DNA from: Laccaria trichodermophora
Lineage: Eukaryota > Basidiomycota > Agaricomycetes > Agaricales > Hydnangiaceae
Assembly (NCBI GenBank): GCA_018417955.1
Contig: JACTVC010000009.1
Span: forward strand, 992,001 to 1,056,000
Direction of reading: 5' to 3'
Length of the DNA stretch: 64,000 nt
Positions 12,301-24,292 of this stretch are shown here, piece by piece (the stretch's first letter is position 1; every line of letters starts with the position of its first letter). Both the position numbers and the translations under genes were made by a program. Below the pieces are notes generated by a model. That model was not told where the DNA came from. It searched no databases and saw only the letters and a list, made by a program, of their open reading frames with translations.

Positions 12301-13903
12301 TTAATATGATGCCTTCACTCACATTCTGCCTGAGAACCAACGGAGCTCCCAATCGACACATCGTCGAAATCATGAAGAGAACTTGAACTTCCATGTCGAG
12401 ACAGCCTCGAGGACGCATCCCTTGTCTTCAGTCCGCGCGCGGGATCAGGAGTATTTGGTCGCGTTGAAACATTGTTTTGATCCGGCTCTCGCTCATAAAA
12501 ACCGTGTTCGTTCTCCTTCAAAGAGCCAGCTGAATAATGCGCTACTAATCAAACGCTGCTACACCCCTTGAAGAACATCATGGACGACTCACATCTGGAG
12601 TGAGAACTCGATGAACTCATACTAGACCGGGACGCTGAGAAGAGGTCAAAGAAATGACAATTGAAAGGGAAGGGAAAAGCTCACTAGGACGTATTGGCCG
12701 GGACGGTGTACCAGATTTGCGAGGTTTATTGGAAGGACTGGGTTTAGGACGCTCATGCCTTGTATCAGATGCCGATTGCGAGGGCGGGACCCATTCTAAA
12801 ATATGAAAAATGAGCTTACAGCGAATCCATACGGGCTTCGAGTCATACCAGGCTGGTCGTCCTGCAAACCACCATCAAAACTGTCCAATCCTTCGATGGC
12901 ACGCTGCATCTCTGAATCTTGGTCCAACAAGTCTATAAAAGGAATGAATATATCTGAGTGAAAATTTACGAGGTCAACGCACTAGAATGAAATGGGTATT
13001 GAGAACTTCCTGACATCCTAAGCGATACCTGAGGTGTGCTGGTAGCAGCAGGTGCTGTCCTAGATGAATTTAAATCACGGAGGATAGTGGCGGTATCATT
13101 ACTTGTATTATCAACTAAACGACTCAATTTAGCCGGAACGTATCCAAAACGCCTGTCAACAACACGTACGAGGGGAAGATCCTTCGTATTCAAGTTGAAC
13201 GTGAGATGAGTCGTGGATATCGAGTGTGATAGGATTTATATCCGACGTGAACGGCGTGCGAGACAGCCCTGTATAAGTGAAACATGAGGTCAGTCATCTA
13301 GGGGAAGACTACGCAAAAAAAAAAAAAAACAGAGGGCGCACTGCGGGAATTTTCAACCTCGTCATCGCTCAAGCTCTTCCGTTTGCCCTTGTTCTTCATT
13401 TGGTCCCTCTCAACCCTCGAACTTGCATCTACCTCGCTCAGGTCTATGCTGTTCCTTCTCCGTGCTGCCTTACGGGGCGTATCTCCTGGATCCCTTAGCG
13501 CCCGAGAAAAGATGTCCTTGAGGCTTTCGCGCGCTACGCTCGGCGGTGGTTGAGGCGCCTCGTAATCCGATTCAAGCTCTGAGGGAGAAGACCTCGGCTG
13601 CGGCATGGGAGTTGTGGGCGAGCGAGTTGGAACGCGGGACAACAAGGCGCGCAGGCGTGCCGCAGGGGTATCGACTGGGGAAGATGAAGCCAAAGACGGG
13701 ACGGATGTTATTTTGGGCGTAGATTCCCTGTCGTCGTCATTGCTGTCGAAACCATCGAGATTACTCAGGTTGACATCCATGAGCTGAGTGAGTTCTGGCA
13801 AACGCGATGGACCAGCCTGGGGCGTCGACATGGTCGCGTTGCTGGCATCGTTCGAGTGCCTAGAAATACGAAGACGAGGAGGCTGTCTCAACGCGCTCTC
13901 CAT
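9320..13903 (-). CDS. Large Ser/Pro-rich protein with Trp-motif repeats and C-terminal membrane segment; unknown
   Basis: Twelve exons (13903-13342, 13268-13170, 13114-12983, 12932-12849, 12795-12685, 12634-12593, 12529-12323, 12263-11277, 11219-10022, 9961-9853, 9758-9661, 9602-9320) join to 1303 residues with consistent phases. Most of it is low-complexity Ser/Pro/Arg sequence. A charged helix (RERIRELERERNVERERE) lies about one third in. Three related motifs, TPRAPGGWATTP, TPKPPGSWNTFATP and TPAAPGAWVATP, occur in the second half, the last followed by RKSILKVRFD. A helical basic stretch precedes a hydrophobic segment (FLCILLLQIIFLLFMY) about 110 residues from the end, so the protein is probably membrane-anchored with a short C-terminal lumenal part. 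A nuclear-envelope or spindle-pole role is a guess only. No named family is recognised. Confidence 0.75.
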
Positions 13904-14021
13904 GCCGTATTCAAACGGCGTCGACGATAAAATCAGTAGTGAATGCGAAGAAGAGCCAGGGACACTTCAAGTTCCAAGGGATAACGGTGGTGGCAGCCAG
14001 CACGTGGTCTCATTGTTTATT

Positions 14022-15167
14022 CTATATTTTACCCACAAATTGGTCTATCAAGTTCCTCCAGCACCCACCCAATTGCATATGCTTCCCCTCGCAGACCTCA
14101 AATACAACCCCATTGCGTTCATCCAACTCCCGAAGCCCTATCCAGTCCTCCAAGTAGAGAGACTGCAGCCGCATAGGGATTATCTTTGACTTTTCCTCCA
14201 CCAGTACACCCTGGGGATCTGTGTCTGAGCCCAAAACATCGCCTTCTCCAGGCCGTTCAGATCCAAACCAAGCGCTTTCCTTTGGAACAACTGTTGTGTC
14301 TTCGGAAAACAGGACAAGGATCAACTTATTAAGAGAGGCCAGATTCTGTGCATAAGTGTGGTTCCGCGAAAAAGCAACCTCATTGTTAATAGACACGAGA
14401 AAATTGTTGGTTGCGAGGTAAGCTTCGTATTTGGTGGGGTCTCGGAAGTATTGCGCCTACAAGGGATTTTTACGAAAAGCTCAAATTTAGGACAACAAGG
14501 AGCTGACCTGAACAAGGTTTGACTGCGCCCAGTGACCATAAACAGCAGATTTGGTTATCCTGCGAGCAGCCTGACAGACAAGGTCGCGAGGATGACAGAG
14601 CGGAATATCAGAAATGCCCATGTGTTGAGAACCAAAAGTGATGAGATTCCGAATTGGGGGGTGATTATACCGTTCAGCGTAGCCACGAAGAAATTGGCCG
14701 CCTAGGGCTTGAGGTCAAAAGCCAGACACCTTGAAACGCAAGGCCAAACCTTGAGAAAAGCCGATAGCGTCAAACCCTCCGTTGAGATCGGTGATGGCCG
14801 CCAACTGTTCTGCAACGAGACCAACTTGGTGATCAACGTTTCCAAACTGGATGTGATGACAAGATTAGAGGATGGATGAAAAGTGAGTAAGTACGCACAA
14901 AGCCGGCGCGTCTGTCCTTGTCTTGATCTTGTTCAATGAAAACGGAGTGTATGAAGATGCCAGGGTAAATGTCGCGTATCATGGAGGAGAAATTGAGCAT
15001 TCCCGGCGAAGAATGAGAGTCGCCTGTTGGATGTTAACGGGGAAATGGGCGAAATTAGAAGACATACCGAGGCCATGCCAGACGACGAGGGGGTGGTATA
15101 GGGTGGCGTTGAGAGGAGAAAAGTTTAAGAGGAAGAGAAGGAACCAGAGCATTACAGTTGTTGACAT
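14022..15167 (-). CDS. PPT1: Palmitoyl-protein thioesterase 1
   Basis: Five exons (15167-15068, 15023-14899, 14846-14750, 14701-14508, 14456-14022) encode 316 residues, close to the usual PPT1 length. A signal peptide (LWFLLFLLNFSPLNA) precedes LVVWHGLGDS, the conserved first strand. The catalytic serine is in GFSQG at about residue 105, and the C-terminal catalytic His is in GKHMQLGGCW. The enzyme removes palmitate from cysteine of S-acylated proteins in the vacuole/lysosome. PHPIR-type and NYVTFGSQHMG-type blocks are also present (NLITFGSQHMGISD). An ATG at 15194 in the same frame would add nine residues; the 15167 start was preferred because it leaves a clean signal peptide. The gene is divergent from GT61. 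Confidence 0.9.
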
Positions 15168-15280
15168 AATTGCGTGAGGGGTGTGACGTGACATGATGGC
15201 TCTGCGACTGTGACAGGATTATTGATGGATCCCGCCGTTCCGGTGCTCAGGATGTCTTGTCATTATTATTATAATTTACC
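15168..15280. promoter_or_regulatory. Divergent promoter between PPT1 and GT61 genes
   Basis: Only 113 bp separate the two start codons on opposite strands, so both 5' UTRs and promoters must lie here. A TTATTATTATAAT stretch near 15263-15276 could act as an AT-rich core element. No specific factor site is claimed. Confidence 0.5.
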
Positions 15281-16987
15281 ATGAACCGTCTCTCTCGAAG
15301 GGATGGTCTGTTAATTATCATTGGAGCATCTTGTCTCTATACCTTTTCCACCATCATCGACTATGCCGTCCCTCGCTCATTCTCACCTGTTCACGTCGAC
15401 ACTACCCCTAACGTCGTCGACCTTGGTCTTCACCAATATCCTCCTGAAACCTCCCTCATCGCACACGCTCCAGGCTGGACCTTATTCAATCATCTTTACA
15501 TGTCAAATGGCACTTTCTTCATTCTTTCATCCGAACCACAATCCTTCTTTCCCGAAATTCGCATGATGATCAGCACAGGCTTACCAGCTGAGAATACCCC
15601 GGAAAATATTGCTCAGCGCGAACCCACCTCACAGGAGATGCAATTTATTACCCCGGACGAGGCCCAACGACGCTGGGGAGGCAATATCACTCACGGTGAG
15701 AGAAATCGCATCTCAACCGTCGAAGGAAACACCGTGCGTTATTTCATTATTTTTTCATCACTATTTTGACTCAAAACACCTACATAGCTCCTTGTCAACG
15801 AGCCGAAGCAATTTCTCGATCATTACTACCACTTTGTTGCTGAACTACTTTTTGGTGCACGAGCATTCCTATATGGCGCGTTCAACCCATCTTCGACGGC
15901 CTTTGTCTCAAGCCCATTCCACGCTGATCAATCTTTACCTTCCTTCAACATGCGACCTTCCGAGTACGAGCCACCTTCCCTTACCCGTCTCATGCTTCTT
16001 CACGCTTCGTCAGAGGAGTGGAGGGATAAACCGGGCTTCAACGCTTATTTCCTCCGCGCTGTCTTCCCTTCGCTCGCCCTCGAGTCTGCTGAAGACTGGG
16101 CTGATCTAGTGGCGTCCACTGTGCCAACTCCTGACGGCTCATCAACAAAAGCATGGCATTTTCCCGTTGCTCTTTTGGCTGATCGAAGCGCAGCTCACAG
16201 AGGAGAAGCCTGTGGTTCCAGGACTCAGCGAATAGCGGCGGAACCTTGGGAATTAATGCTCCGGCTAGGCGGTATCGATTCAGCCGGCCATTGGTGGAGC
16301 CATGTGCGAGAATCAATCACAAGATTCGCAACAGGGAAGGTTCCCCCCAAGGAAACCATCATCGATGATACTTCGGGCAGGCCCCCGCAGTTACCTCTCC
16401 CAGAGACCGTGGTCATCACGTATATTAATCGACAGGGTGTACGACGACATCTCGATGAAGCTGACCACGAGGCCTTGGTTGCAGCTCTTCAACATATGGT
16501 CAACCGCAAACGGGACGAGGAAGGAAAGGTTTGGGAGTTGAACATAGTGCAGGCCGAAACCATTACGAAAGACGAGCAGATCAGCATAGCATCTAGGTCT
16601 ACGGTATGGCCCATTCTATCGATCCTATCCTGACGTCTGACAATTCAATGCAAGATTTTACTTGGCGTGCATGGGAATGGGTTGACACATCTGGTCCTTA
16701 TGCAGTCTTCCCGCCTATCGGCAGTCGTTGAGATATTTTACCCTGGAGGGTTTGCCCGTGACTACGAGTGGACGGCAAGAGCATTAGGGATGCGGCACTT
16801 TTCGGTGTGGAACGATACGTGAGTCCCTTCGTTTCTATCCATACGACGTTTAAATTTTTCTAGATACTTTACTCATCCAAACGAACCTCCACTTGGATAC
16901 CCTGAAGGCTTCCAAGGAACTTCTATACCCGTCCACGGTCCAGCTGTTGCCAAACTAATTGAAAACTGGCTCGACGGTCGACTCTGA
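15281..16987 (+). CDS. Glycosyltransferase family 61 (EOGT/DUF563-like), type II membrane protein
   Basis: Exons 15281-15733, 15788-16603, 16655-16818 and 16864-16987 give 518 residues. A single N-terminal membrane segment (LLIIIGASCLYTFSTII) predicts a type II Golgi or ER enzyme. A lumenal catalytic part carries the GT61 hallmarks: FLDHYYHFVAELLFG near residue 165, the strand VVITYINRQGVRRHLDE, and ILLGVHGNGLTHLVLM near residue 425, where the His and Gly region binds the sugar nucleotide. GT61 members transfer xylose or N-acetylglucosamine to glycans or proteins; the donor cannot be read from sequence. Introns are 54, 51 and 45 nt. It is transcribed away from PPT1. Confidence 0.85.
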
Positions 16988-17089
16988 TGGTGTACAAAAC
17001 GTGGTGTATCCAGAATATTCACTACAGGACTCGCAGGACATGTAAATTATTGACATAATGTAACACCCACAATTCCAACATGCTGACTG

Positions 17090-17310
17090 ATCTTTCATCA
17101 CGCGGTCAACAAATGGAAGCAACGGATCTCGTAAGGGTGAGTACCCTGTAAGTATGTCCACAACACCATGGAACTAACTTCCCACAGATAATTATAGCAC
17201 CAGATCTCGCTCAAGCCTCATGGATGTCTACGCTCCAATGGCGCTATATTGAGTCCCTCTTGGAGATCTCGCGGAAGTACACCTCCGAGTCCTGTATCGG
17301 ACCCATTTGA
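17090..17310 (+). CDS. Putative spliced micro-ORF, 59 residues, unknown
   Basis: An ATG at 17090 opens 19 codons to a GTGAGT donor. A 41-nt intron (17147-17187) contains an ideal CTAAC branch site and a CCCACAG acceptor, then 40 codons run to TGA. Neither exon is long, so it is easily missed. The peptide is neutral, contains a helical run (APDLAQASWMSTLQWRYIESLLEI) and has no recognised domain. It lies 102 bp after the GT61 stop and 152 bp before the CNT start. It could instead be a spliced 3' UTR of GT61 or an upstream exon of the CNT gene. Confidence 0.35.
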
Positions 17311-17462
17311 CGAACGCTTATCATCCACTCGGGGTTGACATGTGTGCATCAGCGTCTCATGCCACTAACCACATGGTGCTTCTCAGCGTTCATCGTGGGT
17401 GAAAGTCTCAAGAACCGAAGAGAGAGGAGTTCGCCTCTCTACCGAAAGCGCTTGTCAACTCC

Positions 17463-19852
<2,390 letters not shown>

Positions 19853-19999
19853 TTCATTTTATGTATGTACTTTTAGTGAGTTGATACGATGTGTGTAGTA
19901 TACCGTGCGGGTTACATCAGCAATGAATGTTACAGTCAACGTTGGACTTGCTTTGAACTGAATCCTAATCGCCCAAGCCAGGCTGGCAATACCCGTCAA

Positions 20000-21427
20000 A
20001 TGACACAGACGACATTGCTTCAGTATGAAGCTCCCTGTAAGTATCATTGGCTTTCGTGGTCCACACCCATTCATTCACCCATAGGGCCGGTGCATAGCCT
20101 CGATTGGTGCAAGTCTTCAGCGCCTGGTCAACAGCTTCGGCCCCGATCAGCCTTTCGTCTAGGGATCGCGTCCTTCGCAGAGAATTACCAGAATCATATC
20201 GCAGTGGTTGGACTCCAGGACGAACGAGTACTCGTAGAAGATGATTTCACCGATTACCCCGATTTCGTCACTTTGTGCGAAACATACCACGGATACCCAG
20301 CAACAAGTTTGCAATGGCAACCCGCATCAGCAATGGGTCACTCTTGGTCTCAGAAATCACCGAACTCTGAGCTGTTGGCCACTACCGGGGATGCACTGAG
20401 AGTCTGGGAGTACAGCAGTGATGGACCCTCGGCTACGTCGAGCTACGTTGGGCGCCAACCTAATTCTTCTGCGGGACATAGCCTGACGATGAAAACAGCA
20501 CTTTCCGGGGTAAGTCAGCTACGTTTGTTGAAGGGCACCACCTCACAAGAGGAGTTAGCAGTCCAAAGTGCAAAGTCAATCTACTGGAGCCCCGTTAACA
20601 AACTTTTCTTGGAATGAAAAGGCTCCTAATCTCATCGTGACATCCTCCATTGATACGACATGTACAGTCTGGAATATTGACACATCCACAGCAATGACAC
20701 AACTTATTGCACATGACCGAGAAGTCTACGATGTTGCCTGGTTGCCAGGATCCACAGACATTTTTGTATCTGTCGGCGCAGACGGGAGCCTTCGTGCATT
20801 TGACCTTCGAAGTCTTGAGCACTCCACAATTTTGTATGAAACACCAGCTCCCAAGAACCTTCCACCTCCATCGGCATCTCCCTCTGCCTCTGCCCGCCCA
20901 CCTACTTCACCTCTTTTGAGAATCGCTTTCAACCCGTCAGACTCCAATTACATGTCGACGTTTCATATGGACGGCTCTGATGTTCAAATTTTGGACATGC
21001 GAAGCCCAGGCCAACCAGTGATGGAACTTCGAGGTCACCATGCACCTATCAACGCTCTCGGGTGGGGATCCGCAGAGCACCCGCTTTTGGCAACAGCAGG
21101 AAAGTACATTTTGGCCAAAGTCTTTGCTGTTCTCTAACTCCACTTTTAGGCGATGATTGCCAACTGTTATTATGGGATCTCGCTAATTATACTCAAGGAG
21201 CAGCATCGCCGCGCAGCGCGGGTTCACGGCTAAATTCGCCGCGACCCGACGCTAAGAAAAAAATTGTTACGGAGCCTCTCATGGCGTACACTGCACCTAG
21301 TCATATCACAAATTTGGCTTGGTCGCCGCCAATACAGGGCATGACCATGAACACCGGACATATGACTCTTGCAGGGGAGTGGCTGGCCATTGCTTCAGGT
21401 AAAACTATCAAAGCTTTGAAAGTGTAA
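20000..21427 (+). CDS. WD40 adaptor DCAF7/WDR68 (AN11) homologue
   Basis: Exons 20000-20036, 20085-20509, 20562-21099 and 21150-21427 give 425 residues. The WD blocks match the DCAF7 family: NFSWNEKAPNLIVTSSIDTT, TAMTQLIAHDREVYDVAW, SVGADGSLRAFDLRSLEHST, LRGHHAPINALGW and DDCQLLLWDLA. In animals and plants this adaptor binds DYRK/HIPK-type kinases and the CUL4-DDB1 ligase. The third intron is odd: keeping the frame requires the boundary GCAG|GAAAGT...TTTTAG|GC, i.e. a GA-AG intron at 21100-21149. The expected GTAAGT donor reads GAAAGT. Using the GT at 21104 instead breaks the frame with an immediate TGA. Sequencing error is the alternative. Confidence 0.85.
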
Positions 21428-21978
21428 ATGCTGTAACAGAATTTTGTCGGTTTGCGATTTCGTAATATACTTTCTCATCGGGCACCGATTTTTATAACTG
21501 TAGTCTATCGGCGCCATTCTCGTTGTCTATATCTGGGCTCACAATCAATTCACAATTTCTGCAGCTTTTCGCGAATCGAAAGACAAGATCAAGCAATTTG
21601 TAGGAGGCCTTTTCCCCATGTCTTTATGATACATAGCATTGTAATACACAAGTAAGGATAGAGCAAGCAGGCGGGGAGGTCGAAAGCGAAACAGGTGAAC
21701 CTTTTTTCTTTTTCTGTTGTGGGAAACGCGAGGTGATGGGACTGACAGTGGTGGTGATGGCGTGGGCGCAAGGACAGAATCTGATGTTGCCAAAGACGGG
21801 GTAAGTCGACATCGACGTGTTGCCGAAAGCAGATTGCTGGATAAGCACTCCAAAACCAACCGCGGAGGGGGAGGGTAATCAGCAAATAAAAAAGGATAAA
21901 AACAAGATAAGTGTGATGTCTGCGTGGGCAGATTCTTGAGGGTATCTGAGATTTCAAAAGTTGAGTCTTCTGGAAAAG
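21428..21978. other. Convergent 3' intergenic region
   Basis: 551 bp between convergent genes. Long frames on the minus strand (for example around 21600-21960) are rich in Ser/Pro/His but have no continuity with a spliced gene. They look like chance frames in pyrimidine-rich 3' sequence. Confidence 0.45.
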
Positions 21979-22614
21979 TCAGTCTTTGTCGATCATCGAG
22001 ATGGCGCCACATTGTTCGCAGAGACTCCACATGGATCGCTGACCATTAGGTCCTGAAGCACAAGCCATTCGAAGTTTGGGTATTTGAGTACAATTCGTTC
22101 TGATTTATCCTCGTAAAAGATAATTATCCAAGTGAAGCCGAGATGACATACCCATGGTGAGTAAACGATGCTGACGGCTGCATCAAGCCAACGGCTGGAG
22201 AAATGGGCGACTGTGAAGCATAGTGCGAGTAGTTATGGGAGTTCAAGTCGACAGTGCCTTGGCTATTGAAAAAAGGCAAAGGGTAAAGGTCGAAAGAGGG
22301 ATAGGCGGCTAATAAAAGTGTAAGAATGGTCGTGAAGTGCAAGAAGAGAAGCGCGCACGAGAGTGTGAGAGCGGCGAATCAGATGCGTTGGAAGACGTGG
22401 AGCTTGCGTTGGAGGGGATGCGCAGGTGATGAGTGTAGGGCTCAGCGTCGGACATGGGAACATCGTCGTCGGGCTGAAAGTTTGGGAAGGGGATGAGCTT
22501 GAGCTGCTTATGAGTCTAATAGTAGATGAGCGCATATAGAGAGACGGAGGAGATATCGCTGACCACGGGCGCCACGTCGTCGGCAGTAATGTCAAGTTTT
22601 CTTTTGAGTGCCAT
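21979..22614 (-). CDS. Small protein with C-terminal four-cysteine motif; unknown
   Basis: Exons 22614-22567, 22515-22359, 22308-22152 and 22099-21979 give 160 residues. The first part (MALKRKLDITADDVAP...KLIPFPNFQPDDDVPMSDAEP) is followed by a Ser-rich middle. The C-terminus has Cys spacing C-x9-C-x13-C-x2-C (CTQIPKLRMAC ... WSLCEQCG), suggesting zinc binding; the spacing is not that of a GATA finger. The reading between the first two exons passes an in-frame TAG at 22517-22519, so a 51-nt intron (22516-22566, GTGGTC...TATTAG) is assumed. It is consistent with the similar 50-nt intron that follows. It is divergent from the APQ12-like gene (144 bp between starts). Function unknown. Confidence 0.6.
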
Positions 22615-22758
22615 GGAAGTAGAGTGGGACGGGTAAAGGAGGTGAGACCGATTTACTTCCAACAACCTTATATGCCTAGTGTTTGCTCTTGCTTGTCCCG
22701 GTTGATCCCGGTATACTGAGGAGCGGAGATCACGGGATTCGCACGTTCAGGCTTCAAC

Positions 22759-23418
22759 ATGACACTATTAGAGGATCTGGCCGACGTGCTTCCCAGTCCC
22801 ATCTACTCATTTCTCCTCACTTTTATGTCCAATGTTTTCAACCTTTTCACCGCATTTCTCCGCCTGACCACCACCCTCTACTCCCAAACTCCATTTGAAT
22901 GGAATGCCCAGACTCTCCTACCCCCCATAATCAGCATCTTGGCCGCCTACATCGCCCTGGCCAGTTTGTATCGCACAACAAGCTGGATGTTCAGGACAGG
23001 CATGTGGTTTGTCAAGTGGAGCATAATCTTTGCCATCTTGTTGGCCACCACTGGATGGTTCATGGAAAATACTCAAGGAAATACTATTGGAAATTATATG
23101 TCCATTGGAGGTTCCCTATGGAAATATGTGGTGGATTCAACACAGAAAACTCCTCTCGGCTCATCATCGTCTCGATCACGAAAGCCCAGACCTAAACCTT
23201 GGGAGTCGTTTGACCGCCACCGCGAATGGCAGTATCAGGAGAGTGAGGTTGGACATGACGATCTCCCCGATTTCATCAAGAATATCGTTGACGGAGCAAA
23301 GGCTGTTTTCGAGCGTGGTGATTGGCAGTGGGCCATTGGGGGAAGCGATCAACGTAAATCTGACGCCACGAGTGGATCGAAACGTAGTGCTCGATCGAGC
23401 AATTCGCGTTCGAGGTAA
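22759..23418 (+). CDS. APQ12-like membrane protein (nuclear pore assembly family), tentative
   Basis: A single-exon frame of 219 residues, unusual in this intron-rich window. Two hydrophobic segments, LLPPIISILAAYIALASLY and WFVKWSIIFAILLATTGWFM, flank a short loop with aromatic residues. The C-terminal half is basic and Ser/Arg-rich with a conserved-looking DLPDFIKNIVDGAKAVFERGDWQWAI block. The arrangement resembles fungal APQ12-type proteins of the nuclear envelope and ER, which act in pore assembly and membrane fluidity. The match is from memory of pattern only, so a generic double-pass membrane protein is the alternative. Confidence 0.55.
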   Translation: MTLLEDLADVLPSPIYSFLLTFMSNVFNLFTAFLRLTTTLYSQTPFEWNAQTLLPPIISILAAYIALASLYRTTSWMFRTGMWFVKWSIIFAILLATTGWFMENTQGNTIGNYMSIGGSLWKYVVDSTQKTPLGSSSSRSRKPRPKPWESFDRHREWQYQESEVGHDDLPDFIKNIVDGAKAVFERGDWQWAIGGSDQRKSDATSGSKRSARSSNSRSR

Positions 23419-23617
23419 CACGGATGGACTTCTACTATCAGTGAGGTGCATCATGGTTGTAATTGTATATTGATTCTGAAAGTCCCTCCACGACACACAA
23501 TCACCTTAGAAGGGAATAGGTATGAGTATCTATATTGAGGAGGCGAATACTCTATGCCGATTTCGGTGTGTCTGGGTTATTCATACGGTATCTGGACGGT
23601 ACTGTGATGAAACTGAA

Positions 23618-24103
23618 TCATAGGCATGAACAACAAACGTACTGAGCGATGCGACCCAATTGTGTTAATCCTGACATGCCAACGAAGAAATTGACCTTGA
23701 TGACTTGTGAATGAATACCAACGCAAGATGGCAATGACGACATACCGCAGCCAAACTATAATTGACTGGCGTGATCACAAACGAGTAACGGACCCAGATA
23801 AACCCTGTTGCGGTGAGGGCTTTGGTAGGACAGAGATTGAGTCACGATAAAGAACAAAACGACGCTGAAGTTCACCGAGATTTTGGGAAACACTCAATTT
23901 TTCAGCAGGACGAGTGAGGTCCTTTACGCCAGCAGCAACGAGACACCACTTCATCATCGGGGCCCAAAAAAACACGGTTTTGGGACCTAGTGAAAACAAG
24001 ATGAGTGCATAGGACCCACAATATTGTCTGTAAACTTACCCGCTGGATGGTTCATGAAGGCGGTAAATTTCGAAGCACCTGCGGACGTTGCTGCACCAGA
24101 CAT
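23618..24103 (-). CDS. Mitochondrial pyruvate carrier subunit (MPC2/3 type)
   Basis: Four exons (24103-24040, 23986-23876, 23804-23746, 23695-23618) encode 103 residues. The signature HPAGPKTVFFWAPMMKWCLV, then KDLTRPAEKLSVSQN, then FIWVRYSFVITPVNYSLAAV and NFFVGMSGLTQLGRI is that of the pyruvate carrier. It works in the inner mitochondrial membrane as a heterodimer with an MPC1-type subunit and imports pyruvate. The last residues after the final GRIA are short and cysteine-containing (YVCCSCL). Introns are 53, 71 and 50 nt. Assignment to MPC2 rather than MPC1 follows from the PAEKLS motif. Confidence 0.9.
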
Positions 24104-24292
24104 GATGGTTGAGTGTAAGGAAAGGAAAGTCACATGACGACTTCTAGTCACATGCTACAGTCGCGTGATATGAGTATGTACATGGTCCTCCTTAGCCCTG
24201 GCTTGGCCCAATTAAAGATGCCCATCAGGATCTGATAACATATCCAATATAAGTAGGCAACCACCATTTCTCTCTCCTTACATCTCACCACC

